From positions 1 to 64,000 of the forward strand of contig NZ_SVEV01000020.1 in the NCBI RefSeq assembly GCF_015057185.1: a stretch of DNA of 64,000 nucleotides, in the 5' to 3' direction. Each line of letters begins with the position of its first letter. Position 1 is the first letter of the stretch. Shown one piece after another: positions 25,582 through 35,217 of this stretch. A program made the translations under genes and the position numbers. The notes under the pieces are model-generated. The model was not told the DNA's origin. It saw only the letters and a program-made list of their open reading frames with translations, and searched no databases. Source of the DNA: Pseudobutyrivibrio sp. (GTDB lineage: Bacteria; Bacillota; Clostridia; Lachnospirales; Lachnospiraceae).

Positions 25582-27021
25582 ATGGGAAAAGATTATACGC
25601 AATTAGCAAAGAAAATTGTTGAGAACGTTGGTACAGAGGAGAATGTTATATCATTTTTCCATTGTGCAACACGACTTCGTTTTAAAGTGAAGGAAACAAG
25701 CAAAGTAGATATAGACACTTTAAAACAATTAGAAGGCGTAATCACTGTAATTAATTCTGGTGGACAGATTCAGGTTGTAATTGGAAATCATGTAGACCAG
25801 GTATTTGACACTATTTTAAAGGTTACAAAGCTAAAGGCTGATGACTCAATGAATATAGATGATGCAGGTGCTTCCGGTGAAAAGAAGAAACTAATAAATG
25901 TTTTTATGGAGACTATCTCGGGAATATTTGCACCAGCACTTGGCATAATGTCTGGAGCTGGTATGTTAAAGGCTTTACTTATTCTTTTAACATCCCTTGG
26001 AGTAATGGATTCATCAATGAGCACATATCGCATTTTATATGCCGGTGCAGATGCAATATTTACATTCTTACCTATTATCCTTGGTTACACAGCAGGAAAG
26101 AAGTTTGGTTGTAATCCATTTGTTGCCATGGCACTTGGAATGGCTCTTGTTTACCCTGATATGACAGCAGCATATTCAGCAGGCGAGGCACTTACATTTT
26201 TAAAGATTCCAGTAGTAATGGTTAACTACACATCATCAGTAATGCCAATCATTATTTCTGTTTACGTACTTTCAAAGCTTGATAAGGTACTTAAAAAGGT
26301 AATTCCTGAAGTATTAAAAATGTTCTTAGTTCCAATGCTTGAAATCATTGTTATGGTTCCAGCAACTTACCTTGCAATTGGACCTGTAATGGATAAATTT
26401 GGTAAACTATTAGCAGCAGGTTATACAGGAATCGTAAGCTTCAACCCAATTTTAGCTGGTGGATTACTTGGTCTTATTTGGCCAGCAGCAGTACTCTTTG
26501 GTTTACATTGGGGATTTGTACCTATCGTAATCAACAACATTGCAACATTAGGAAGAGACACATTATTCGTAATTACAGGACCTAACAATATGGCTCAGGC
26601 AGGAGCAGCACTTGGTGTATTCTTAAAAACAAAGAACAAGAAGCTCAAGGAGCTTTCTGGTCCAGCAGCCCTTTCAGCAATTTTAGCAGGTATCACTGAG
26701 CCAGCAATTTATGGTGTTACATTGCCATACAAGCGTCCATTCTTTATCGGTGCTATATTCTCAGGTATTGCTGGTGCTATCGTAGCAGCTGTTGGAGCAG
26801 GTGCACCTACAGTACTTGGTATGTCACTTTTGTCACTGCCAGGTTATATTGGTACAGGTTTTGTTGGTCTTTTGATTGCATGTGCAATTGCATATTTTGG
26901 CTCAGCAATCACTACATACCTTGTTGGATTTAATGATGATATGATTGCCGGAGAAAAGAAGACAGAGGAAATAAAGACAAAGGAAGAGACAAGCTCCGTA
27001 GAAAAAGTTAGTGCGGTTTAG
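25582..27021 (+). CDS. PTS sugar transporter subunit EIIBC (glucose/sucrose/beta-glucoside superfamily)
   Basis: This 479-residue fusion has an N-terminal EIIB domain (1-85) with phospho-Cys in FFHCATRLRFKVK. A membrane EIIC domain with about ten hydrophobic spans follows, with GITEPAIYGVTLPYKRPF as substrate-site signature. It lacks the C-terminal EIIA domain found in BglF-type proteins, so EIIA must come from elsewhere. GGGGG lies before ATG. The exact sugar cannot be told. The next gene begins 21 nt after the stop, suggesting the imported compound is processed by that hydrolase. Confidence 0.88.
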   Translation: MGKDYTQLAKKIVENVGTEENVISFFHCATRLRFKVKETSKVDIDTLKQLEGVITVINSGGQIQVVIGNHVDQVFDTILKVTKLKADDSMNIDDAGASGEKKKLINVFMETISGIFAPALGIMSGAGMLKALLILLTSLGVMDSSMSTYRILYAGADAIFTFLPIILGYTAGKKFGCNPFVAMALGMALVYPDMTAAYSAGEALTFLKIPVVMVNYTSSVMPIIISVYVLSKLDKVLKKVIPEVLKMFLVPMLEIIVMVPATYLAIGPVMDKFGKLLAAGYTGIVSFNPILAGGLLGLIWPAAVLFGLHWGFVPIVINNIATLGRDTLFVITGPNNMAQAGAALGVFLKTKNKKLKELSGPAALSAILAGITEPAIYGVTLPYKRPFFIGAIFSGIAGAIVAAVGAGAPTVLGMSLLSLPGYIGTGFVGLLIACAIAYFGSAITTYLVGFNDDMIAGEKKTEEIKTKEETSSVEKVSAV

Positions 27022-27042
27022 ATTTAGTCTTTGGTAGTAAGA

Positions 27043-28533
27043 ATGACAGAAACAATTAGAACTATAGTAACTCAGGATGCTGAGGTTGATGATCAGAATT
27101 CTTTGAGACATCTTTTACTTTATGCAAATGACATTGAAATACAGGGGATTATCCAAACCTCATCAAAGTTTCACTGGAAAGGTGTAGCGGGAGTTGAAAC
27201 CCCAATTTTCGAAAATCCTCAGGATCCATTTGCCACCAAAGGTAAGTATAATACAACATACAGATGGCCTGGCACAGATTGGATGTTTAAGGTAATCGAT
27301 GATTATGCTAACGTATATACGAATCTAAAGAAGCAGGATGATAGATTTCCAACTCCTGAATATTTACGTAGTGTAACCAAAATTGGAAACATAGGTTATT
27401 CAGGAGAGATGGATTCATCAACAGAGGGTTCTAATTTAATAAAAGAGAGAATTCTCGATGATGACCCACGTACTCTTTATATACAGGTGTGGGGCGGTAC
27501 AAACACCATCGCAAGAGCCCTGCTTGATATAGAAAACGAATACTCAGCTGCAGAGGATTGGCAGGAGAGAAAGAGCAATATCGAGAAAAAGGTGGTTTTA
27601 ACTGCTTGTGGTGAGCAGGATGTCACCTATCATGAATATATAGCTGAAAACTGGCCTAACATAAAGTTTGTGTGTTGCTTGCAGGTGATGAGCTATGCGT
27701 ATGGTTGGGCTCTAATGCCAGAGGGTGAGAGCAAAAGGACTCTCGGCGCCAAGTTTATGCAGCAGTATATTTTAAATGGTAATGGCCCACTCACAGACGG
27801 ATACAATACTTGGGCTGACAACGTTGAGTACGAAGGCGAGCCTATGGAGCACCAGTTTGGTATTAACAAGCAGTTGATAAAGGATTGGTGGGGAGCTAGA
27901 TATGGTCTAGGCGTACATGAACCATATGACTTCTTGTCAGAGGGAGATTCTCCAACATATTTAATACTGCTTCCAAATGGACTACGCACATTGGACAATC
28001 TTCAAATTGGCAATATTACCGGCAGATATGTTTTAGATAAAACTAAAAAGAATTCCAAAGGTGAACCTTTAAATTATTGGGTTACAGAAAAAGATGATTA
28101 TGTGGATGACAAAGGTGAGGTTCATAACGTTGAATCCATGTGGCGTTATGTGGCACCAATCCAAAAGGATTTCGCAGCGAGAGCTAAGTGGTGCGTATCT
28201 GAGAACTTTGAAGCAAAATACCATTCTCCATTAATAAATATAAAAGGTGAAGATAAAATTACCGCAAGTTCTGGAGAGACTGTACAGCTTCCACTTAATG
28301 TAGAAACAGCCGGTGACTTAGATGTGGACATTGACTGTAATGTATATACCGATATTTCTGATTGCTTGGTTAACAAGCTTATGATTAATAAAGCAAATGG
28401 AAAATATCAGTTGTCCTTTGAAATACCAGCAGAAGCCAAAAGCGGTGATGAAATCTATATTATATTGGAAGCAAAAACAAAGGTTGAATTATCATTATCA
28501 GGATTTGCAAGATTGATAGTGAAAATAAAGTAA
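27043..28533 (+). CDS. DUF1593 / nucleoside-hydrolase-like glycosidase
   Basis: This 496-residue protein starts IRTIVTQDAEVDDQNSLRHLLLYAND. The DxEVDD cluster resembles the calcium site of the nucleoside-hydrolase fold used in DUF1593 proteins. The C-terminal ~95 residues form an Ig-like beta domain, as in Sde0182-type proteins. No signal peptide is seen, so it acts in the cytoplasm. ATG 27043 is preferred over TTG 27031, with a weak AGTAAG before it. Following the PTS gene, it may cleave the imported, phosphorylated sugar, which is inference only. Confidence 0.75.
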   Translation: MTETIRTIVTQDAEVDDQNSLRHLLLYANDIEIQGIIQTSSKFHWKGVAGVETPIFENPQDPFATKGKYNTTYRWPGTDWMFKVIDDYANVYTNLKKQDDRFPTPEYLRSVTKIGNIGYSGEMDSSTEGSNLIKERILDDDPRTLYIQVWGGTNTIARALLDIENEYSAAEDWQERKSNIEKKVVLTACGEQDVTYHEYIAENWPNIKFVCCLQVMSYAYGWALMPEGESKRTLGAKFMQQYILNGNGPLTDGYNTWADNVEYEGEPMEHQFGINKQLIKDWWGARYGLGVHEPYDFLSEGDSPTYLILLPNGLRTLDNLQIGNITGRYVLDKTKKNSKGEPLNYWVTEKDDYVDDKGEVHNVESMWRYVAPIQKDFAARAKWCVSENFEAKYHSPLINIKGEDKITASSGETVQLPLNVETAGDLDVDIDCNVYTDISDCLVNKLMINKANGKYQLSFEIPAEAKSGDEIYIILEAKTKVELSLSGFARLIVKIK

Positions 28534-28538
28534 AATAA

Positions 28539-28575
28539 AAATGGTCAGGCTTTTGTATAAAGCCTGATCATTTTT
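28539..28575. terminator. Bidirectional terminator
   Basis: The stem AAATGGTCAGGCTT / AAGCCTGATCATTT is flanked by A-rich and T-rich tails, so it can end both converging transcripts. It overlaps the stop codon of the kinase gene by two bases. Confidence 0.85.
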
Positions 28576-31210
28576 AGGTGTTACTATCAATTACTGTTTT
28601 TAGTTTGTCTAGTAATTCTTTGTATTGTTCCATGACGCTGGAATGGTGTTCTTTTATATAGTCGTAGTTGCTTTCCTTTACTGCAAACTCCAAAGCTTTG
28701 GCAGCTGCAGAAAGCTCGCTGGCACCTATTGTAAGAGATGTCCCCTTTAATGAATGTGCCACAATTTGATAATTTGGCCAATCCTCTTTTTTTAGGAGTT
28801 CATCTAACTGGGCTCGCTTGTCTTCCACAATGTAGGTTTGAAGAATCTGGCGGTAAAAATCCTCATCCCCCGCGGCAGATTCCAAACCTGCGTTGGCATC
28901 GATGAAATCAAGTGAGTGCATTAGGTCACTGCCTACATTGGAAACTGTTTCGGTGGTGTTAGTTTGATGAGTTACTAGCTCATCAGGCAAATATTTAATC
29001 ACTAGAGCATCCAGCTGAGATGGCTGAATTGGTTTTGAAAGATAATCGGTAAATCCATCTTCCAAATATTTCTGGTCAGCTCCCATTGAAGCGTTGGCTG
29101 TAAGCATGATAACCGGCGTGTCGTGACTGAGGCTGGTTTTGTCCTGACGAAGTCTTTTTAGAACCTCGACACCATCCATCTCTGGCATCATGTGATCAAG
29201 GAATATTAAATCGTACTTGGTGGTGGCCATCATAGAAAGAGCTTCGGCACCGTTTAAAGCGCAATCGATTTGTACCTTCGTTTTCTTGAGAAGTCCGCAG
29301 AACACATCTAAGTTCATTTGAACATCATCTACGCTAAGTATCTTTGCATCAGGAGCAGTAAAGTTTGTTTCGTATTTGCGAATCTCTCCAGTGTAGCTAA
29401 AGTTCTTAATATCACCAATTGGTGTCTTGTTTGAAATCGTCTGAGGTATACTAACTGTAAATGTAGAGCCTTTGCCGTAATCACTGGCTACCTCTATTTG
29501 ACCTCTAAGCAAGGTGATTAGATTTTTTGTAATGGAAAGACCTAATCCAGTACCTTGTATAGTTCTGTTTCTATGTAACTCAAAGCGCTGGAAGTTGTTA
29601 AATAACTTTGGCATATCTTCTGGTCGGATACCTATACCATTGTCAGATATTTTCAGGATTAATGTAAGTGATTCTGTATCGATGTTTTCAGTATAATCAA
29701 CTTCGACAGTTATTTTTCCATTTTCTGGAGTGTACTTAATAGCATTTGAAATCAAGTTGGACATAATTTGTTTGATTCGAATTTCATCGCCTGTAAGTAC
29801 TGATGGCAAATTAGGATTGCAAGTAATAGTAAGGCTCTGGTGACGTTCCTTAGCAAGGTTAATAAACATGTTGTAAAGGTCACTAAGGATTGTTTTGAAA
29901 GAGTAGTCAAAGGACAAAATTTCAAGCTTTCCAGATTCGATTTTTGATATATCCAAAACATCATTAATTAATGAAGTAAGGTTTCTAGAGGCAACATGAA
30001 TATTCTCGGCGTATTTAAGAATAGGTTCCTCGGTGCATTCTCTAAGAATCAGTTCATTCATACCAGAGATGATGTTAATAGGTGTTCTGATCTCGTGGGA
30101 AATGTTACTGATGAATTCTGTTTTGGCTTCGTTTGCGGCCTGGGCCTCTTTGATAAGTCGATTTTCTTCTGTCAGGTCAGTGGCAACGAGAATGTAGCAC
30201 ATTGGTTCATTCTTTTTATCCATTTTGCAGGAGAAATTAACCAAGGTCACTTTGCCGGTAACAACCGAAGTTAGACGGTAGTCGATAACCATTCCTTCGG
30301 TGGCTTTCTCAAACATTTTAAATGGCTCACCACTTTTTAATTCAAAAATCTCCTTTAATCGAATACGCTGCGGCTCTTTGTTTAGTCCTAAAAGCTTTCT
30401 GGCATATTCGTTTGAAAGATTCAAATGAAAGTTAGTATCGAATACTAATAGTCCAGTTCCTAAGGTGGAGAAAATATCTCTACTGATACTGTTAACGGTA
30501 ATGTAAAAGGTCATATAGTTGTTGGCAGCTCGGAAGAAAACTATAAAAGCCAACCAAATACCAAAGCAGTAATATACATGTGCCAAAGATGTATCAATAT
30601 GAAGCTTTAACCAATCAGGCACTGAGGAAAGGCCCCAAATTATATTTGAAAGAAAGGCGAAAACAACCAGCTTTTTGTCACGGTGATATTTTACATTTAT
30701 TGCCCATACAGTGGCGATAATAAGCATACATATAATAAGTATGGTTAGATATGCATAGTGGAACAAGTGACGATAAGGATCGTTTCTAACGTAAGCTGTG
30801 TAACTATATAATGGATAATATACAAATCGATCTGACTCCGGACTGCCATAGATTATCATATCGAATACAATAGCAATGGTAGTTAATCCGATGATTAAAA
30901 ATTCAGCGCGACGGCTAAAATTAAGACAGCTGGTAACTAAGACTAGTTCAGCTAGTAGATAAATGTTTATACCAAACAGGCCAATAACTCTAAAGAAATA
31001 GGCAACCTGCAAATTGGCACTTAAGGACATAATTGAATAGCCCACGCAACATAGGCCGTTTCCTAAAGCTAAAAGAAATACCGAGTATTTGAAGAAGCCT
31101 TTAGTATCCATTTCTCTTTTTAAAAAGCTGGCGCCAAGGTGAATAGAGGTGGCTCCGGCTATTAGAATAATAATATTTATGTAAAGCATGTGCTTGAAGA
31201 TTAAATCCAT
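28574..31210 (-). CDS. Hybrid sensor histidine kinase (7TM-like sensor, HisKA, HATPase, REC, Hpt)
   Basis: This ~878-residue membrane protein has about seven hydrophobic spans in residues 1-230, a PAS-like segment (~235-365), and HisKA with ISHEIRTPINIISGMNE. HATPase_c has N-, G- and F-type boxes (NLISNAIKYTPENG, GTGLGLSITKNL). A receiver (LIFLDHMMPEMDG) and a C-terminal Hpt (AHSLKGTSLTIGASEL) follow. ATG 31210 is used because AAAGGAA lies 8 nt upstream; an upstream in-frame start at 31264 has none. It is divergent from a LytTR regulator that may receive its phosphate or work in parallel. Confidence 0.88.
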   Translation of the reverse strand: MDLIFKHMLYINIIILIAGATSIHLGASFLKREMDTKGFFKYSVFLLALGNGLCCVGYSIMSLSANLQVAYFFRVIGLFGINIYLLAELVLVTSCLNFSRRAEFLIIGLTTIAIVFDMIIYGSPESDRFVYYPLYSYTAYVRNDPYRHLFHYAYLTILIICMLIIATVWAINVKYHRDKKLVVFAFLSNIIWGLSSVPDWLKLHIDTSLAHVYYCFGIWLAFIVFFRAANNYMTFYITVNSISRDIFSTLGTGLLVFDTNFHLNLSNEYARKLLGLNKEPQRIRLKEIFELKSGEPFKMFEKATEGMVIDYRLTSVVTGKVTLVNFSCKMDKKNEPMCYILVATDLTEENRLIKEAQAANEAKTEFISNISHEIRTPINIISGMNELILRECTEEPILKYAENIHVASRNLTSLINDVLDISKIESGKLEILSFDYSFKTILSDLYNMFINLAKERHQSLTITCNPNLPSVLTGDEIRIKQIMSNLISNAIKYTPENGKITVEVDYTENIDTESLTLILKISDNGIGIRPEDMPKLFNNFQRFELHRNRTIQGTGLGLSITKNLITLLRGQIEVASDYGKGSTFTVSIPQTISNKTPIGDIKNFSYTGEIRKYETNFTAPDAKILSVDDVQMNLDVFCGLLKKTKVQIDCALNGAEALSMMATTKYDLIFLDHMMPEMDGVEVLKRLRQDKTSLSHDTPVIMLTANASMGADQKYLEDGFTDYLSKPIQPSQLDALVIKYLPDELVTHQTNTTETVSNVGSDLMHSLDFIDANAGLESAAGDEDFYRQILQTYIVEDKRAQLDELLKKEDWPNYQIVAHSLKGTSLTIGASELSAAAKALEFAVKESNYDYIKEHHSSVMEQYKELLDKLKTVIDSNT

Positions 31211-31363
31211 GTTGTATATTCCTTTACTGAAAAATACTATTTTTGACAATAAAATTACATTCAATTCATATTATATATAATATTTGTACATTTTTCATTA
31301 TCAAAGATAACGCTTTTTGTGGTATGATTTATAAGGTAGAAATACATACATGGGGAGGCTTAC

Positions 31364-32080
31364 ATGCGCATCGCTGTAATCGACGACGAAAGCATCTTTA
31401 GAATGCAATTGAAAATGATGGTTGGCAAAATAGCTGCCAGTCAGGAACTAAATTTAGAGGTAGAGGAATTTGAAAGTGGACCAGCTTTCATTGATAGCTT
31501 AGCAGATCGACGCTATGACATAGTGTTTATGGATATTTTTATGCCGGATATGGACGGAATCGCTACTGCTAGAAAGCTTAGAAAGCTTACGGCCAGGACC
31601 TTTCTTATTTTTATGACAGCTTCTGAGGGACATTATCCAGAGGCATTTTCTTTGCATGCGTTTGATTATGTGACAAAGCCTTTTACAATAGAAAGAATTT
31701 CTCAGGTTTTAAAAGAAATTATTGAACACACTCCTATGGATGAGTCCTTCATCAAAATAGCAGTGGGACCGTTAGATGAGAAAATCTATTTAAAGGATAT
31801 CATTTCAGTAACAACAGATGGTCACTACCTAGAAATAAATAGAAATGATAATACATCTATTAGAGCTAGACTTACTTCAGGCGAGTTCTTGGAGCTTACT
31901 GGCTCTGATAAGAGATTCATTATGATAAATAGAGGTATTATCATAAATATGGACTATATTGATTATGTTGATGGTGGAGATGTCAACTTGATGGATAAAA
32001 ACATTTTCCCAATATCAGCCCGCAAAGTTGCCGATATTACCCAGCAAATCAAGGATTACCAGTTTGATAAAAATAGATAG
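31364..32080 (+). CDS. LytTR-family response regulator near the surface-protein genes
   Basis: This 238-residue regulator has a receiver with acidic DDES, Asp57 in IVFMDIFMPDMDG and Lys in YVTKPF, then a C-terminal LytTR domain (FIMINRGIIINMDYIDYV). GGGGAGG precedes ATG. It is divergent from the hybrid kinase and 144 nt upstream of the first surface-protein gene. Four promoters downstream share direct TTGCCA repeats 20 bp apart, the geometry expected for LytTR binding. It is the best candidate for their activator (inference). Confidence 0.87.
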   Translation: MRIAVIDDESIFRMQLKMMVGKIAASQELNLEVEEFESGPAFIDSLADRRYDIVFMDIFMPDMDGIATARKLRKLTARTFLIFMTASEGHYPEAFSLHAFDYVTKPFTIERISQVLKEIIEHTPMDESFIKIAVGPLDEKIYLKDIISVTTDGHYLEINRNDNTSIRARLTSGEFLELTGSDKRFIMINRGIIINMDYIDYVDGGDVNLMDKNIFPISARKVADITQQIKDYQFDKNR

Positions 32081-32106
32081 TTTTAAGTAAAGTTAGACAA
32101 ATATTT

Positions 32107-32166
32107 TTGCCAAAATCCAAGCAATGTTGCCAATGCTATTGCGTCTAGCTTTTTTTTTGATAACCT
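32107..32166 (+). promoter_or_regulatory. TTGCCA-repeat promoter 1
   Basis: TTGCCA repeats start at 32107 and 32127 (20 bp apart). An extended -10 of form TGATAACCT begins at 32158, exactly 31 bp after the second repeat. It serves the first surface-protein gene. It lacks the TGTTCACA...CGTCACA leader box found in the other three. Confidence 0.7.
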
Positions 32167-32224
32167 AGTATAGGAGTATAAATACATAATTTTATTTGAT
32201 ACGGGTATAAAAGGTTATTTTATT

Positions 32225-34591
32225 ATGAAACAACGTTCAGCGCAGCTTGCAGCACTTTCAGTGTCTACAATGTTAATAGCTGGATCGGCCATGCCGATCA
32301 CCGTTGAGGCTTCAGAAATTGATGATTCTGAGAGCCTTATTTCTGCGCCTGAAAAAGTTTCTGACACAGTAGTAGAAAATACCCCAGAATATAAAGAAGT
32401 ACCAAAGGAAGAACTTCAGGAAGTACCAGAGGAAAAAATAGTAGAGAAGCCTACTGAGGAAGTACCTTCTGAACAGGAAACAATTGATTCCATAATAGAT
32501 GATGCTGCAGCTGCTATGACTGGTGCCAAGAATGAGGCAGCAGGGGTGGAGGCATCCACAGAAGAAAGTATCACCATCATCGCTGAGGGAGATATTACAT
32601 CTGGAGAAGCCATTAATATAATGGGCGATGCAGAAGATTCTATTATCAATGCAGAGGATGTGTACGACCAGGCTAGCGCCAAGTACGACGCTGCTCTAAC
32701 AGCATACAATCAGGCAGTTGAGGAGTACAACACTCTATTGAACGATTATAATACTGCTCTTGATTCAGCTAATCAGGAGCTTGCAACTGCTGAGGAGAAT
32801 CTTGCTGCAGCAGAAAGCGAGCTAGAGGAGCTTAGACAACAATTAGTTCAGGCTAGTGCAGAGGCTCTTGGCGCAGCAGAAGATTCTGATGTTGTATTAG
32901 ATACTACAGAGTATATTTCTGCTATTATCGAAAATGAGTACATTCCTAGCACTGAAAATTTGGCGGATGGGCAGACCATTTCCAATTATACTGTGGTAGG
33001 GCAGCCTACTAAGGGTGAGACTACTAATACTTTTGTAGCTACCTATGAGGTCCTTGATTCTGAGGGCAATCACATTAGAAATGGCTACGCAGAGTATTCA
33101 TATTATATTGATACAGAGACTAATCAGGTTGTGATTACCACAACAAAGCTTCAATATACATATATCGATGCTGATGGCAATGAACAGATGATTACTCAGG
33201 AAGAGTATGAGAACCTTCCTGATGACAAACGAATTGCGATAGATGAGTATTGGACTACTTCAGGTAGTTATACACCTAGATTTGAGACTACTGGAAATTA
33301 TAAAAACATTTATAGTCCAGAAGGTTATTCTGATGGCAGAGCAATAGCAGATGGTGCTACTACAATTGTAAATCAGCTTCAGAATGAAAAAGGAAGTAAT
33401 AAGACTAATGTAGAGGCTGCTTTTGCCGGAGGAAAGAGGACAGAGTATTATTCTGTAGATAGATATGGCAACAAGCTGTATACGAACTATTACAGCGTAG
33501 ATATAAACTACAATGTTTATTATGACGTAATCGGTATGACTTGGGTTGTTAGTGACGGTGTTTCAGCTACACACTATGCTACCAAAGAGGCAGCTGAGGC
33601 AGCTGTTCTTGCTGAGGCAAGGGAAAATGGTGCATATACAATCGATTACGCTAATAGCAATCTGACTACTGAGAAACAGACTGATTATGCTGATGTTAAT
33701 ACAGGTTTTGTATTTGGAGGATTGCTTTCAGGACAGCAGGATAAAGTCAATGGCTATTACAGCTTGCTTCAAAAATATGAGACTGCTCAGTCAAAAGTTA
33801 ATTCTTTAGCGGACATTGCAAAGACAAAATCGGAAAATGTTTCTGCAGTGCAAAGCACTTATTCTACTGTTATAAATGCAGCAGCAGATTTGACAGACTA
33901 TGAATTGAGATTACAGGCGATTGAGGCAGACTCTCAGGCAGCTTCAACTAGCATTGATAATGCATATGAGTACTTGGATACAATGTGGGATGCTTATATT
34001 GATAGATTTGATGGATATACAATAAGTGATCCGATGCCAAATCCTACTATCCCGGATATAGAGACTGAGCTTCCAGAAGATGAGCCGGTGGTTACACCAT
34101 CAGAGCCTACGACATCAGAGCCTACGACATCAGAGCCTACCCCAAGTCCGGTGGTAAATGATGATGAGGAGATTATAGTTCCATCGACTGATTCAAATTC
34201 TGATCAGAGTTCATCAGGACACAGACTTTATACATATATTGTTGACAGTGTAGACGAGTTAGAAGACGAGCTCCTTGAAGAAGAGCCTGTAGTGCAGGAA
34301 GAGACTATTGCTATAGAATCAGGAAATGATTCTGGTAAGAGCTCTCAGGGCGGCAGCGGAAGCTCAGCATTAGCAGATAACATTGAGACAGAAATTCCAG
34401 CAGAGCCAGAAACAGAGACTACAACAATCGAGGATGAACCTACACCAGAGGGCATTACAGTTGCAGGTATCATGGCGAGAGGCAAATGGTTCGTAGCACT
34501 TGGCGGTGTATCTATTGCTGGTGTCGGCGTAGGATTAGTAGAGTTCAAACGCAGAGCCGCAATGAAAATAATTGACAAACTAAATCAGTAA
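32225..34591 (+). CDS. Coiled-coil cell-surface protein 1
   Basis: This 788-residue protein has a signal peptide (residues 1-30, ending ITVEASE). Acidic and coiled-coil segments follow (~130-215), then a beta-rich middle with many Tyr/Thr residues (~220-500), a second helical region, and a Pro/Thr/Glu spacer containing three TTSEP units. A C-terminal hydrophobic helix is followed by KRRAAMK. There is no LPXTG motif. The middle region resembles that of the next surface protein, so they are paralogues. A structural or adhesive wall-spanning role is inferred; I cannot name the family. Confidence 0.65.
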   Translation: MKQRSAQLAALSVSTMLIAGSAMPITVEASEIDDSESLISAPEKVSDTVVENTPEYKEVPKEELQEVPEEKIVEKPTEEVPSEQETIDSIIDDAAAAMTGAKNEAAGVEASTEESITIIAEGDITSGEAINIMGDAEDSIINAEDVYDQASAKYDAALTAYNQAVEEYNTLLNDYNTALDSANQELATAEENLAAAESELEELRQQLVQASAEALGAAEDSDVVLDTTEYISAIIENEYIPSTENLADGQTISNYTVVGQPTKGETTNTFVATYEVLDSEGNHIRNGYAEYSYYIDTETNQVVITTTKLQYTYIDADGNEQMITQEEYENLPDDKRIAIDEYWTTSGSYTPRFETTGNYKNIYSPEGYSDGRAIADGATTIVNQLQNEKGSNKTNVEAAFAGGKRTEYYSVDRYGNKLYTNYYSVDINYNVYYDVIGMTWVVSDGVSATHYATKEAAEAAVLAEARENGAYTIDYANSNLTTEKQTDYADVNTGFVFGGLLSGQQDKVNGYYSLLQKYETAQSKVNSLADIAKTKSENVSAVQSTYSTVINAAADLTDYELRLQAIEADSQAASTSIDNAYEYLDTMWDAYIDRFDGYTISDPMPNPTIPDIETELPEDEPVVTPSEPTTSEPTTSEPTPSPVVNDDEEIIVPSTDSNSDQSSSGHRLYTYIVDSVDELEDELLEEEPVVQEETIAIESGNDSGKSSQGGSGSSALADNIETEIPAEPETETTTIEDEPTPEGITVAGIMARGKWFVALGGVSIAGVGVGLVEFKRRAAMKIIDKLNQ

Positions 34592-34598
34592 TTTCAAG

Positions 34599-34632
34599 AC
34601 AGCTACCTTAAAAATGAGGTAGCTGTTTTTTA
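34599..34632 (+). terminator. Terminator after surface protein 1
   Basis: The stem ACAGCTACCT / AGGTAGCTGT is followed by TTTTTTAA. Confidence 0.88.
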
Positions 34633-34653
34633 AACGTTATAGTACATAACATC

Positions 34654-34744
34654 TTGCCAAAATGAGTGAGTTTTTGCCAACCACTTGTGAAACAAATTGA
34701 AGAGTGCTAGATTCTACATATAGGTTGTTCACACAACCGTCACA
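34654..34744 (+). promoter_or_regulatory. TTGCCA-repeat promoter 2 (before the 32-codon ORF)
   Basis: TTGCCA repeats start at 34654 and 34674, and the extended -10 TGCTAGATT starts at 34705, again 31 bp after the second repeat. The leader begins with TTGTTCACACAACCGTCACA (34725-34744), shared with promoters 3 and 4. The only open frame before the next terminator is the 32-codon ORF at 34825. Confidence 0.7.
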
Positions 34745-34824
34745 TTGAATTCGACATAGGTTGGGGAACCTGGTCGATAGGCGAAATGGTCGCTGAGTAT
34801 TGAAAAAAATGGTGAGGTCGAGAG

Positions 34825-34923
34825 ATGAGGGTGTTGATTTTGAAGGTGAAAATGTTTTTGACAATGCTGGAGAATCATAAGCTAAGACGTCGAGTAAAAA
34901 AGCTTGAAATTCATAACAGTTAA
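34825..34923 (+). CDS. Small basic peptide, 32 residues
   Basis: This ORF is too short for ordinary gene finding, but it has a good ribosome site (GAGG, then 7 nt, then ATG). It has its own LytTR-type promoter and leader box, and its own terminator 16 nt after the stop. The peptide starts MRVLILKVKMFLTMLEN, hydrophobic and basic, then has an RRRVKKLE stretch. Candidates are a secreted or membrane signal peptide, a regulatory peptide, or chance coding in a small RNA. No AgrD-type or double-Gly leader is evident. Translation is not proven. Confidence 0.5.
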   Translation: MRVLILKVKMFLTMLENHKLRRRVKKLEIHNS

Positions 34924-34939
34924 ATCACCGAACCAGAGA

Positions 34940-34972
34940 AATGAGTAGGGCTATATGCCCTGCTCATTTTTT
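34940..34972 (+). terminator. Terminator after the 32-codon ORF
   Basis: The stem AATGAGTAGGGC / GCCCTGCTCATT is followed by six T residues. It closes a separate ~250-nt transcription unit from about 34718. Confidence 0.88.
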
Positions 34973-35073
34973 GTTTAAAGGTTTTGAAAATAATCAGTGA
35001 CAAGAAGTATTGTGTGAAAATAACTAAATCAAAAGCATTATTTTGTATAATTCAGTTACATGAAATAACAATA

Positions 35074-35163
35074 TTGCCAAAAATACGCTGTTTATGCCAA
35101 GTTGTAGAAAATCAAACGTTTGAGGTGTTAAACTTCGTAATAGATGTTCACAGGACCGTCACA
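35074..35163 (+). promoter_or_regulatory. TTGCCA-repeat promoter 3
   Basis: TTGCCA begins at 35074 and ATGCCA at 35094 (20 bp apart). The extended -10 TGTTAAACT starts at 35126, 32 bp after the second repeat. The leader box TGTTCACAGGACCGTCACA lies at 35145-35163. It drives the 1128-residue surface protein. Confidence 0.7.
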
Positions 35164-35217
35164 AATGGGAAAACATTTGTTAACAATTAGGAATGGTGAG
35201 AGAGGAGAAAGGTAGAT

